This document shows, in pieces, positions 5,937 to 13,012 of a stretch of 13,262 nucleotides of DNA. Source of the DNA: Blautia faecis (lineage in GTDB: Bacteria; Bacillota; Clostridia; Lachnospirales; Lachnospiraceae); contig NZ_JAJCIA010000061.1 of the NCBI RefSeq assembly GCF_020554845.1, positions 1-13,262 on the forward strand, read 5' to 3'. Under the pieces are notes generated by a model. The model did no database searches. It had not been told where the DNA came from and saw only the letters and a program-made list of their open reading frames with translations. Within the stretch, counting starts at the first letter, position 1. Each line of letters begins with the position of its first letter. Position numbers and translations under genes: made by a program.

Positions 5937-7502
5937 TTAACCTTCTGAATTGTCATCAGATGCGTCTGCTCCGGAATGGTCTGATCCAGAGCCGTCAGAA
6001 CTGGAACTGCTTTGGGTGGCAAGTGTCTGATAGTACCAGGAGGAGGTGATGGAATCATTATCCTCCACGTAATTTCCGTTGGAATCCAGCATATTTCCGT
6101 CGGAATCAAATGTGACATCCAGAAGATCCGTCTTAGTAGATGGTGTGACGTTCATGGACATGATTTCATCATATTTTGTCTGAAGGTTTTCCAGGGAAAA
6201 TTCATCTCCGATGGACTGGCGGACGCTGTGTGCAGATGCTAGAGCGTCTGTATAATCGTCCAGCTTATATGGTGCATATTCCAGGGTATCGTAGCTGTAA
6301 TGCATAACCAGCGGTGTCAGTGTGGCATCTTGGATCTGGATGCTGGTCTGGTCGCCGTCTACAGTCTTCTGAATGGTAAAGGCTGCCATTCCGCCAAGAA
6401 GCTGCTTCAGTGTTTCCTGACCGGTAACGAAGTTGCCAAGGGAGTAGTAGATCAGCATGTTGTGACCAGAGTCATCTGTAAGGTAGCCATATGGCTGGAG
6501 CACATTCGGATTGGTTCCGATCACAACGTCAACACCCTGCTCCATAAGGAAGTTGGCCCATTCTTTTTCGTATTCGGTAGGCATTGGTTCTTCGGTCTTG
6601 CCCCAGTTTGCAGAGAAAATCACACAGTCTGCGGAAGCTTTGGCCTGTTTGATGGCGGCTGCAACATCGGCAGTGCTGAACGTGTCAATCATAGAGCCTT
6701 TTCCGGAAGTGGATGTATCTGTACTTCCAGAGCTGTCTGCATCTCCTGTTGAACTGCCGGAAGTATCCGAGCTGGCAGAGTCGTTTGCAGAACCATCAGA
6801 ACTATCAGTGCTGTCGCCGGAGCTTACAGTCTGGCTTCCATATGACGGGAAGGTATAGTTAAGGAACGCAATCTTGATTCCGTTAATTTCTACAATCTTC
6901 GGAGTGTCTATACCGGACTGGTTTTTATGAATACCAACCAGAGTGACATCCGGATGGCTGGTTTCCCAGTAATTTAAAGTTTCGTTGATCATGGAAGAAC
7001 CATTGTCATCGATCAGTGCTGTGGCAGATGTGACCACATTAAATCCGGCATTTACAAGTGCGTCGCCAATCTCTGTAGGAGTGGCGTAAGGCGCGGTACC
7101 GCTGACTGCGCTGTGGTCTGTGGTGAAAGGTGTTTCCTGATTGACCATAGCAATGTCGGCAGCCTGTATATCGGATTTCAGATTAGCATAAACACTGTCA
7201 TAATTCCAGGCGCCGGTTTCTGACTGACCGGATGCAAGAAGACTTGGCTGAACCAGGTTATCCCCAACTGCAAGAACTGTGGCTGTAGTGACTTCCTGGG
7301 TGGTGGCAGCTGCCTCTTCTTCCTTCTGTTTTTGTAAGTCAGCTGCTTTTTTCGCCTGGGCGGCTGGCTGGCGGATCATGGTGTAGTCCATCTGGTTAAA
7401 CACCAGGCAGAGAACCACCAGAACCGCGATGGATACCAGAAAGCTGGTTCTGGAATTCAGGCGTTCTTTATAATTTAATGGGAGATTATCTCGTTTTTTC
7501 AT
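5937..7502 (-). CDS. Membrane-anchored CapA-fold protein with degenerate metal site
   Basis: This 521-residue protein has a short cytoplasmic head, one transmembrane helix (about 20-36), a charged coiled stretch (45-66) and a PGA_cap/CapA domain (about 72-400). Recognisable family landmarks are AVGDN at 78-82, NQETPF at 121-126, NWG at 299-301, GTNPNVLQP at 329-337 and SLGNFV at 354-359. In typical CapA domains the corresponding sites are NNH, HWG and GHHPH, which hold metal-binding His residues; here they read without His. The domain is interrupted at about 226-270 by a Ser/Asp/Gly/Thr-rich insert, and the tail from about 497 has the same composition. CapA relatives are metallophosphatase-fold proteins linked to poly-gamma-glutamate capsules, but no capB or capC is present, so that role is not supported. 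AGAAGGG lies eight bases before the ATG. The gene has its own promoter and is followed directly by repeat C. Confidence 0.82.
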   Translation of the reverse strand: MKKRDNLPLNYKERLNSRTSFLVSIAVLVVLCLVFNQMDYTMIRQPAAQAKKAADLQKQKEEEAAATTQEVTTATVLAVGDNLVQPSLLASGQSETGAWNYDSVYANLKSDIQAADIAMVNQETPFTTDHSAVSGTAPYATPTEIGDALVNAGFNVVTSATALIDDNGSSMINETLNYWETSHPDVTLVGIHKNQSGIDTPKIVEINGIKIAFLNYTFPSYGSQTVSSGDSTDSSDGSANDSASSDTSGSSTGDADSSGSTDTSTSGKGSMIDTFSTADVAAAIKQAKASADCVIFSANWGKTEEPMPTEYEKEWANFLMEQGVDVVIGTNPNVLQPYGYLTDDSGHNMLIYYSLGNFVTGQETLKQLLGGMAAFTIQKTVDGDQTSIQIQDATLTPLVMHYSYDTLEYAPYKLDDYTDALASAHSVRQSIGDEFSLENLQTKYDEIMSMNVTPSTKTDLLDVTFDSDGNMLDSNGNYVEDNDSITSSWYYQTLATQSSSSSDGSGSDHSGADASDDNSEG

Positions 7503-7586
7503 GATTTTGCCCTTCTCTAATGTAGGAAAATATGACCAGCAGGATCAGAAAATCAGATTGCTCCTGCATATTTTCAATGTGAGTTC

Positions 7587-7595
7587 ATTATAGCA
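7587..7595 (-). promoter_or_regulatory. Extended -10 promoter of the CapA-like gene
   Basis: TGCTATAAT on the minus strand is a full extended -10 element (TGnTATAAT) and needs no strong -35 box. It would give a leader of about 78 bases. That leader holds a possible hairpin with GCAGGA/TCCTGC arms near 7540-7568. The rest of the 7503-7732 gap is AT-rich, and no convincing terminator for the upstream DUF885 gene is visible in it. Confidence 0.65.
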
Positions 7596-7732
7596 AATTA
7601 TTGTGCTCAAAGAAAGAAGTTATTACATAAATATTTAAAAAAATGTTACAGCATTTCGGGAATTTTCGGGTAATATTGCGCGTGGATCTGGCAGGCAGAA
7701 GCCGGGCGAAAATACTGCAGCTTCAGAGGCAA

Positions 7733-9502
7733 TCATAATTTCTCGTTCATGTATTTTCGCAAAACCGGAAACTGCACAGGGCCGATTTCCAGTATCTTCT
7801 GATGAAAACTTTTCAGATCAAAGTTTTCGCCAAGGAGGGACTGCTGTTCTTCTTTCAGATCCAGAAAATTCAGATATCCCACATAGTATTTCAGATAATT
7901 AGCAGGTGTTTCGGTGATATATCGGTAAATCTCGGCCGTGACAGCAGCATCACGGATTCCGAAAAGTTTCAGGAAGCGGGCGGCTTGCGCAGGAGTCCAG
8001 CCGTGGTAATGGATTCCCACATCCAACAGGGAGTAAATGCACAGATTCACGCTGCGGTTCAGCCAGGAAAGTCGCGTGCAAGCAGAAGCTTCCTGTGAGG
8101 ATAAGGTGCCGGCAGACAGATAATCTGCTGCATAATCATACGCGTAACTTTCCACATAAGTGGCCCAGCCTTCCACGTATCCGCTGTAATCGATGAGATA
8201 CCGGATATGGGATGGACTTTGTCGTCCGAAATAAACGGTCTGGTAAAGATGACCGGGGAAGCCTTCGTGCGCCAGCGTGGTAAAAAGCTCCAGATTGGAA
8301 ATTTGCCGTCCATGATTGATGTAAATAACATTTGGCGCTCCTGTGTCCATTGGCGGTGTCAGGTAAAACGCCGGGCTGAGAAATTCTTCCATGGATTTAT
8401 GTACAGACCGGATTTCGAAATCTACAGAAGCAGTGGAGGGGAAATCCTGCTGAATATTTTTTTCCAGAAGCTCCATGACCCGTGTGGGCTCCATATCTGG
8501 CAAATCCATTTTCTCATTTAGCAATGTGAGAAGTTGTGGATGCTGTTTCAAAAGTTCTGAAATTTCCTGAGAATCGGTGGAAAGCTGCTGGGTGAGGCGC
8601 TTTTCCAGTTTTTCCACAGGTATGTAGATTCCCACCTGGCTTTTTAGAAGATATTGGTAATATTCCTTTCCACCGGAAAAATTGACCAGTCCTCCGGTAT
8701 TTTTGCCTGTTCCCCGAAGCTGCTCCAGACCTTCTATCAGCATTTGATATGCGGGGAGAACCTTTTCTTTCAGAATCTGTTTATGGGTCAGGTTCAGCTG
8801 TTCCTGGTCCTTTTCGGAAAGCTTTCCATAGGCTTTTAGTTTCTGGGAAAAAATTTCCAGCATATAATTGGAATCCGGGTTTTGAATAAAAGCACGGCAT
8901 TGGTCCTGAATGCGTTCCAGAGTTTCGTCGCACATAAAAAATCCGGCATCAGATTTTGTCTGTTCAAAGGCGAGAATGCTCTGGAAATATTCTTTTGTGC
9001 TGCAGAGCAGATTTAGGTAGTCGGTGATGTCCTGATTGGTGTAGAAGGAGTATTCGGCCAGCAGTACAGGCAGCTGCGCCTGGATCCCGAGGCTTGGGCT
9101 AAGCGGCTCTTCCAAAAGATAATTGTCGCCCAGAGAGGCTTCGGTGTGGTAGTAAAGGAGGAGCAGATCAAGGGTCAGGCGATTGGAAGTACTGAGCTTT
9201 GACTGGGAAAATTTTTTCAGCTTTTTTACATATTCCTGGCACTGGGCAGAGGCTTTTTCATTGTTGGGATGTATTGTGCCAAGGGTAGCGCGGGTGCGTG
9301 AGATGCCCTGTTTTTCCGGATAAGCCAGGGAATAATGAAGATTCAGGGCGTTTCCGGAAACCTCTTTTTCAAATATGGACTCCGCGAAGTTTTCGAAGCG
9401 GGCATTTTCGGAGAAGACATGACTGAAAAGCCAGGAAAATGTGAAGCAGATAATAAGAAAAAAAGCCAGAATAGCGGCGGTGAATTTTGGTCTGTTTGAC
9501 AT
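7733..9502 (-). CDS. DUF885-family membrane-anchored metallopeptidase-like protein
   Basis: This 589-residue protein has an N-terminal transmembrane anchor (about 8-29), which places the rest outside the cell. A long, mostly helical DUF885 domain follows. The zinc-peptidase-like motif HEGFPGH is at 412-418 (HExxPGH form), EGWATYVE at 444-451 supplies the likely downstream Glu ligand, and the closing motif ETPANYLKYYVG is at 531-542. These are the hallmark segments of DUF885 proteins, which resemble M32-type carboxypeptidases. All key residues are present, so activity is plausible; the substrate is unknown, and peptide or wall-peptide trimming is only a guess. The start has a modest AGAGGG site upstream. 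The gene stands alone and is divergent from the NlpC/P60 gene. Confidence 0.85.
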   Translation of the reverse strand: MSNRPKFTAAILAFFLIICFTFSWLFSHVFSENARFENFAESIFEKEVSGNALNLHYSLAYPEKQGISRTRATLGTIHPNNEKASAQCQEYVKKLKKFSQSKLSTSNRLTLDLLLLYYHTEASLGDNYLLEEPLSPSLGIQAQLPVLLAEYSFYTNQDITDYLNLLCSTKEYFQSILAFEQTKSDAGFFMCDETLERIQDQCRAFIQNPDSNYMLEIFSQKLKAYGKLSEKDQEQLNLTHKQILKEKVLPAYQMLIEGLEQLRGTGKNTGGLVNFSGGKEYYQYLLKSQVGIYIPVEKLEKRLTQQLSTDSQEISELLKQHPQLLTLLNEKMDLPDMEPTRVMELLEKNIQQDFPSTASVDFEIRSVHKSMEEFLSPAFYLTPPMDTGAPNVIYINHGRQISNLELFTTLAHEGFPGHLYQTVYFGRQSPSHIRYLIDYSGYVEGWATYVESYAYDYAADYLSAGTLSSQEASACTRLSWLNRSVNLCIYSLLDVGIHYHGWTPAQAARFLKLFGIRDAAVTAEIYRYITETPANYLKYYVGYLNFLDLKEEQQSLLGENFDLKSFHQKILEIGPVQFPVLRKYMNEKL

Positions 9503-9702
9503 AGGATGCCCTCTGCTCTGGGGGATTTCTACTATATTATTGAGAATTTCAGTGTAGTATGCGAAATATTTGGTTCCATGGCTTTAAGATTATGTGTATT
9601 TTGTGTACAAGACTGACGGGAATGACGAAATTAGTTGGGGATGTCATGGGGAAGTTGTTGGATTTCACGGAAAAGGCGATTTTTTTATTTGTGGGAGCAA
9701 AA
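9503..9702. other. Divergent intergenic stretch without assigned content
   Basis: Together with the promoter region at 9703-9806, this makes a 304-base gap between divergent genes. A weak minus-strand promoter for the DUF885 gene may exist (TTCGCA and AATAAT 18 bases apart, about 9528-9557). No ribosome binding site supports the small open frame near 9559-9759, and I see no repeat or RNA structure here. Confidence 0.4.
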
Positions 9703-9731
9703 TTGACGGTAACAGATTGTTGTGATATTAT
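9703..9731 (+). promoter_or_regulatory. Promoter of the NlpC/P60 gene
   Basis: TTGACG (9703-9708) and TATTAT (9726-9731) are separated by exactly 17 bases and each match the sigma-A consensus at five of six positions. The start would be near 9738, giving a leader of about 70 bases. Confidence 0.8.
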
Positions 9732-9738
9732 GCGTAAT

Positions 9739-9767
9739 TGTTACATATGCTTAATATAAATGTAACA
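9739..9767. promoter_or_regulatory. Inverted repeat at the transcription start of the NlpC/P60 gene
   Basis: TGTTACAT (9739-9746) is repeated inverted as ATGTAACA (9760-9767) with a 13-base spacer, starting at the predicted transcription start. The TGTTAC half-site resembles the TGTWAH half of WalR boxes, which often control wall hydrolases in Firmicutes. A WalR box is, however, a direct repeat with a 5-base gap, and the second half does not fit well. It is a candidate operator of unknown regulator. Confidence 0.4.
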
Positions 9768-9806
9768 TTTTGAAGGGCGATTTTATATAAATTGAGAGGT
9801 GTATGA

Positions 9807-10364
9807 ATGTTAAAAAATAAAATGAAAAAACTGATCTGCGGAATGACAATGTGTATAACGGTCTGTTCTCAGATGATTTTTCCACAGACTGCGTTTGCAG
9901 CGACTAAGGCTGCTGTGGAAAAGGCGGGCGAGGCATTTGTAGCTGGGATGACAGAGACTGCAGAGGCAGAGGAGGTACTTTCTGAGGAAGAGATTCGTCA
10001 GCAAATCGTGGATTTTGCGCTGCAGTTTGAGGGAAATCCTTATGTTTACGGTGGGACAAGTCTGACAAACGGAGCAGACTGTTCCGGGTTTGTAATGTCT
10101 GTGTTTGCACAGTTTGGCTATTCACTGCCCAGAGTAGCAGCAGATCAGTATAATCAATCAGCGAAAAAAAGCGTGGAAGATCTGGAGCCAGGAGATCTGA
10201 TTTTCTATGGAAGCGGAATCAGCCATGTGGCACTGTACATTGGAAATGGACAGATTATCCATGCAAGTACATCTGCGTCTGGAATCAAGATTTCCAACTA
10301 TGATTATGAGGCGCCTGTGGGAGTAGGAACTTACATTGAAGCGGACGGCTTCTTTAGTGAATAA
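9807..10364 (+). CDS. Secreted NlpC/P60 cell-wall hydrolase
   Basis: This 185-residue protein has a signal peptide (1-31, cleavage probably after the FA-A or AA motif at 30-32), an acidic linker and a C-terminal NlpC/P60 domain (about 62-185). The catalytic Cys92 lies in GADCSGFV, the catalytic His140 in ISHVALYIG, and the third polar residue is His152 in IIHAST. The triad is complete. Family members cleave gamma-D-Glu-diamino acid bonds in peptidoglycan stem peptides, so a role in wall turnover or cell separation is likely. There is no wall-binding repeat such as SH3b or LysM, so it is a minimal enzyme. GAGAGGTG lies just before the ATG at 9807; a nearby ATG at 9803 is in another frame and stops at once. 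A good promoter precedes the gene and a strong terminator follows it, so it is monocistronic. Confidence 0.92.
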   Translation: MLKNKMKKLICGMTMCITVCSQMIFPQTAFAATKAAVEKAGEAFVAGMTETAEAEEVLSEEEIRQQIVDFALQFEGNPYVYGGTSLTNGADCSGFVMSVFAQFGYSLPRVAADQYNQSAKKSVEDLEPGDLIFYGSGISHVALYIGNGQIIHASTSASGIKISNYDYEAPVGVGTYIEADGFFSE

Positions 10365-10430
10365 GAGTGAGGGAGCGGAGCATTTGATAAAACGGATATG
10401 AAATCCGGTTATCCTGTTCTGACATTTACA

Positions 10431-10457
10431 GCCGGGGAAGGTTTCCCCGGCCTTTTT
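10431..10457 (+). terminator. Terminator of the NlpC/P60 gene
   Basis: GCCGGGGAA (10431-10439) pairs perfectly with TTCCCCGGC (10443-10451) around a 3-base loop and is followed by CTTTTTG. It is a textbook intrinsic terminator on the plus strand, 67 bases after the stop codon. Confidence 0.92.
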
Positions 10458-10483
10458 GTACAGTGACGGGAGTCTGCCACGTT

Positions 10484-10622
10484 GTTATTCGCTGATAACA
10501 TTCCGCGAGATGCTTTTTTGAACAAGGTTCGCAGAAAACCCGAGAATTGCGGCGCGAAATCATGCAAAGCATGATTTTTGTGCATTGCGAAGCTTGTTAC
10601 TGTGAAGGTTGCGAACGGTAAC
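10484..10622 (+). repeat. Dispersed structured repeat, copy D
   Basis: This complete copy is 139 bases long. It begins GTTAT-tcgctg-ATAAC (10484-10499), then ATTCCGCGAGATG, an imperfect TGAAC-AAG-GTTCG palindrome, and GCGGCGCGAAATCATGC-aaa-GCATGATTTTTGTGCA. It ends GTTACTG...GAACGGTAAC (10596-10622). The first hairpin has T-A pairs where locus A has C-G (GTTAC/GTAAC), a paired change that keeps the stem. It lies after the terminator of the NlpC/P60 gene. The following bases, 10623-10760, are AT-rich and show nothing assignable. Confidence 0.8.
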
Positions 10623-10763
10623 CATGCCACAATACAAAGGGGAATGGTGAGAGAATAAAATTGATTTGTGTGTATTTTGTAAGGTATTGTAAATACGATA
10701 TTTTGCAAGGGAAAATGTCGAAAAGTGTTGAAATTAGCAGATTGCACAAAGACTTAAAAAAAA

Positions 10764-10883
10764 TGTGGATAGGTGAATTAATAGGTAGAAAGTTTTCCAC
10801 TTTCAAAAATATGAAAAAATGTTGAAAAATCAAGTTATGCACAAAGTTATCCACATTATCCACATGGAAAAGCATGTGGATGA
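10764..10883. other. Cluster of DnaA boxes (candidate DnaA-binding locus)
   Basis: Two perfect DnaA boxes, TTATCCACA, lie directly end to end at 10847-10855 and 10856-10864. Around them are one-mismatch boxes: TTATGCACA at 10835-10843, CTATCCACA on the minus strand at 10772-10764 and TCATCCACA on the minus strand at 10883-10875. A weaker TTTTCCACT lies at 10793-10801. The surroundings are very AT-rich and free of genes. This density resembles a replication origin or a DnaA-titrating or regulatory site. No dnaA, dnaN, rpmH or partition gene is in the window, so calling it oriC would go too far. Confidence 0.6.
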
Positions 10884-10968
10884 GTTGATTTACATAATGG
10901 GAATCGAAACAAATGTTTTGGTTATTGTTATGAAAATGTAAAATTCGACAGAAATCGGCAAAAAGGTA

Positions 10969-10997
10969 TTGACTTTTACAAAATCAAAATATTATAG
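10969..10997 (+). promoter_or_regulatory. Orphan promoter facing a terminator
   Basis: TTGACT (10969-10974) is followed after 17 bases by TTATAG (10992-10997), or after 18 by TATAGA. The region is AT-rich, so a chance match is possible. No gene on the plus strand follows before the terminator at 11149-11186. Confidence 0.45.
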
Positions 10998-11003
10998 AAT
11001 ATT

Positions 11004-11190
11004 CGCGGAAAATATTACAATTAGAGATAAAAAACATAAAATGTCTGACAAAATAAATTGTTCATTACAGGGCATATTTTGTCTGAAGCTCCGAAAAACT
11101 ATAGAGAAGTTACAATGAGATTCTGGTAAAATATGGAATTATATTAAGAAGCCCTTTGCGGAGAAAATTTCCTCTGCAAAGGGCTTTCTT
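11004..11190 (+). ncRNA. Possible small RNA between promoter and terminator
   Basis: If the promoter at 10969-10997 is used, the transcript would end at the hairpin at 11149-11186, giving an RNA of about 185 bases. It matches no RNA family I recognise. A 25-codon frame from the ATG at 11040 lacks a good ribosome binding site. The call rests only on the promoter and terminator arrangement and is speculative. Confidence 0.25.
11149..11186. terminator. Terminator hairpin downstream of the transglutaminase-like gene
   Basis: AAGCCCTTTGC (11149-11159) pairs with GCAAAGGGCTT (11176-11186), and the inner bases GAGAAAA/TTTCCTC extend the stem. It lies about 30 bases past the stop codon of the minus-strand transglutaminase-like gene and probably ends that transcript. 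The T-rich tail is better on the plus strand (TCTTTATAATG), so it may work both ways. Confidence 0.75.
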
Positions 11191-11217
11191 TATAATGTTT
11201 TTGATATTATTTTGGCG

Positions 11218-12378
11218 TTACTGGAAGATATGATTTTTCTTTGCCTGTTTTAAGGTTTTTTTATACCAGTAGTAATCGCCCTGACCTTTACTGTAGTTCT
11301 GGATTTCTACGTCTACATCGTAGTAATATTTTTTACCATCTACGATGGCATAGTTCCAACTGTGGCCGGCTCTGGTGCCATCCAGATTCTTATAGTAGCC
11401 GTTGCAGACACCGGCATCTACGCCTACGTGGTTGCAGAGGATGACAAAGATTGCGGCCTGGTCGCTGCAGACTCCGCCGCGTTTCTGCATATAAGGAGCC
11501 ATAAAGGATGACCAGGAGGAGCCACCGAAAATAAGTTTGCCGTTTTGGTAGTTCTGGAGAGTCTTTTTCTTGTAGTTTTTAATCCGCTTCTGGGCTTTGG
11601 TGCTGGTGAGATCGTAGTAATTTTTGGCTTTTACAAATTCATCGGCGTGTTTATGCTTGAAGTTTACAGTCATCCAGTGGTAGATACGTCGAACTTTTTC
11701 ATCCTGGCTCATAGTGAGCTTTATTTTGGCTGACTGGATCATTTTTTCTGCCATGTAGTCTACAGTATCGACTCCGGTGTATTCTGGAATTGTGGTGGAA
11801 GCTGCGAGACCTTTGCTTCCGGATGGGGCTTTGGAAGATACTTTAAAACTTTTGGTTTTGGTGACAGATTTTATGCAGATCTGGTCTTTTTCTACATAAT
11901 AGAAAAGCTCAACTTTGTAAGTGCCATTTGATGCGTAGGCTGTGGGCTTTTTCCCAGCTTCATTTCCTTTTGAGGGTTTTCCGTTCCAGTCAAGGCGAAT
12001 GGTTTTATGTTCAAAAGAAGTGACCGGATCGCCCCAGAAATTTGTTCCGCCAATGTTTTTGTATGTTTTTTCATAAACATATTTACCAGATTTGTTTAGA
12101 ATCCTAAGACGTACATTGATGGCTGTGCCCTCAAGGTCCTGTTCGGTGTTAAATGATACTCCAGCACGAATGGAAAGATAGTTTCTTTTGCTTGGATGAA
12201 ATCCTTTGGAGCTGATGCCTGTGAGCAGGCTGTCTACTGACATCTGGATTTCATCTGGATTGATCGTATCCGTTTCTTCCTCTGCTTTTACATTCTGTAC
12301 ACTGAACAGGAATATTATTGACAGCAACAGGAACGTGCTTAAGCAGATGTTTAAAAATTTTTTTCCTTTTTCAAGCAT
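11218..12378 (-). CDS. Secreted transglutaminase-like (cysteine protease fold) protein
   Basis: This 386-residue protein has a signal peptide (about 1-32, ending VKA). An N-terminal beta-rich region (about 45-180) contains a FlgD/Ig-like stretch (RLRILNKSGKYVYE, 91-104, and TYKVELFYYVE, 153-163). The C-terminal transglutaminase-like domain (about 205-365) has the expected triad: Cys304 in GGVCSDQA, His339 in GHSWNY and Asp354 in YYYDVD. Bacterial members of this superfamily are usually peptidases or of unknown role rather than true cross-linking enzymes. Secretion suggests a substrate in the wall or outside the cell. AAAGGAGG lies seven bases before the ATG. The gene is monocistronic, with its own promoter and terminator. 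The identity of the N-terminal region is less sure than that of the catalytic domain. Confidence 0.85.
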   Translation of the reverse strand: MLEKGKKFLNICLSTFLLLSIIFLFSVQNVKAEEETDTINPDEIQMSVDSLLTGISSKGFHPSKRNYLSIRAGVSFNTEQDLEGTAINVRLRILNKSGKYVYEKTYKNIGGTNFWGDPVTSFEHKTIRLDWNGKPSKGNEAGKKPTAYASNGTYKVELFYYVEKDQICIKSVTKTKSFKVSSKAPSGSKGLAASTTIPEYTGVDTVDYMAEKMIQSAKIKLTMSQDEKVRRIYHWMTVNFKHKHADEFVKAKNYYDLTSTKAQKRIKNYKKKTLQNYQNGKLIFGGSSWSSFMAPYMQKRGGVCSDQAAIFVILCNHVGVDAGVCNGYYKNLDGTRAGHSWNYAIVDGKKYYYDVDVEIQNYSKGQGDYYWYKKTLKQAKKNHIFQ

Positions 12379-12492
12379 TTCTTTTCCTCCTTTGTTTTCT
12401 GATCTTCCTTAATTTTTGGTATAACCTGAAGTTTGTTCATTTTTGCAGAAGCAGCTTCGACCTCTTGGACGATACAGAAAAATTCTAATATG

Positions 12493-12521
12493 AGTATATT
12501 GGTTTTATTTAAGAGATTCAA
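12493..12521 (-). promoter_or_regulatory. Promoter of the transglutaminase-like gene
   Basis: On the minus strand, TTGAAT (12521-12516) and TATACT (12498-12493) are 17 bases apart. Transcription would start near 12486, leaving a leader of about 108 bases. The leader contains a short frame (ATG at 12440-12438) overlapping the gene start, without a ribosome binding site. Confidence 0.6.
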
Positions 12522-12602
12522 GCTTAAAGTAATATTTTTCAAACACGCTCTAGGTTTCTGAAAAATTGGGATAGAAAAATAAAATGTATTCATGCAAAAT
12601 AG

Positions 12603-12953
12603 GGCATAAGGAGGAAGGGATTTTTTACTTTACAAAAGATAAATATCGGAGTTTTCCGAGTTAAAGAAATTGATGAAGACGATAGCATATTTCAGCAATT
12701 GATGGAGGAATATAGACTTATCGGGGAAAGACTGGAGAAAGAACTTCTGGATGTGGGAAAAGAGAAACACTATCGAGATCTGATTGAATTGATTGACAGA
12801 ATTGCAGATTATATTTTCAAGGAATCCCCCCGGGTGAAGAAAGGAATTGGTGAGATTATGGGTGGACAGGTATTGGAACTGGAGTCGGAACGATTGGAGA
12901 GATTGATTAGAGAAGGATGTGAAGCGGCAAGAGTTGATTTTACTGGCTTTAAG
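12603..12953 (+). pseudogene. Remnant of an unrecognised helical protein gene
   Basis: The frame is open from 12603 and shows coding character: about 85 residues of amphipathic, charged helices, from IDEDDSIFQQL near 12669 to LERLIREGCEAARVDF ending near 12941. No ATG with a ribosome binding site begins it. The possible starts, TTG at 12699 and ATG at 12702, have none, although GGAGG occurs at 12610-12614 without a start codon in this frame. At the other end the frame runs through the tRNA terminator and antisense through the tRNA, stopping only at 13079, which no functional gene would do. I read it as a fragment that lost its start and end. I do not recognise the family. The strand switch and the tRNA next door suggest a rearrangement. 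Confidence 0.45.
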
Positions 12954-12958
12954 GGCAC

Positions 12959-13005
12959 AAAAAAACACCGTCCCCGCGGCAATCGCTTTGTCCGCAAAAA
13001 CAGTG
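12959..13005 (-). terminator. Terminator of tRNA-Lys
   Basis: Read on the minus strand, CACTGTTTTTGCGG (13005-12992) pairs over all 14 positions, five of them G-U, with CCGCGGGGACGGTG (12979-12966), and seven T follow. It starts 7 bases after the tRNA 3' end. Confidence 0.75.
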
Positions 13006-13012
13006 CTTTCAG

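Noticed and set aside
5937..7502. Poly-gamma-glutamate capsule synthesis locus
   Set aside because: Only the CapA fold is present; capB and capC are absent and the metal-site histidines are missing.
9559..9759. Small plus-strand frame in the divergent gap before the NlpC/P60 gene
   Set aside because: There is no ribosome binding site, and it overlaps the promoter of the NlpC/P60 gene.
9739..9767. Canonical WalR box
   Set aside because: A WalR box needs a direct repeat of TGTWAH with a 5-base gap. Here the half-sites are inverted with a 13-base gap, and the direct second half (CTTAAT) matches poorly.
1..10622. CRISPR array
   Set aside because: The repeats are about 140 bases, kilobases apart, in both orientations and without spacers; no cas gene is present.
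10764..10883. Chromosomal origin oriC as a firm call
   Set aside because: The DnaA boxes are convincing, but no origin-linked gene is present and skew cannot be judged from this window. Kept only as a DnaA-binding locus.
11040..11117. 25-codon open frame inside the possible small RNA
   Set aside because: It has no convincing ribosome binding site, and a frame this short is expected by chance.
12351..12593. Minus-strand frame overlapping the leader of the transglutaminase-like gene
   Set aside because: It overlaps the promoter and gene start in another frame and lacks a ribosome binding site. The inner ATG at 12440 could be a leader peptide, but nothing supports it.
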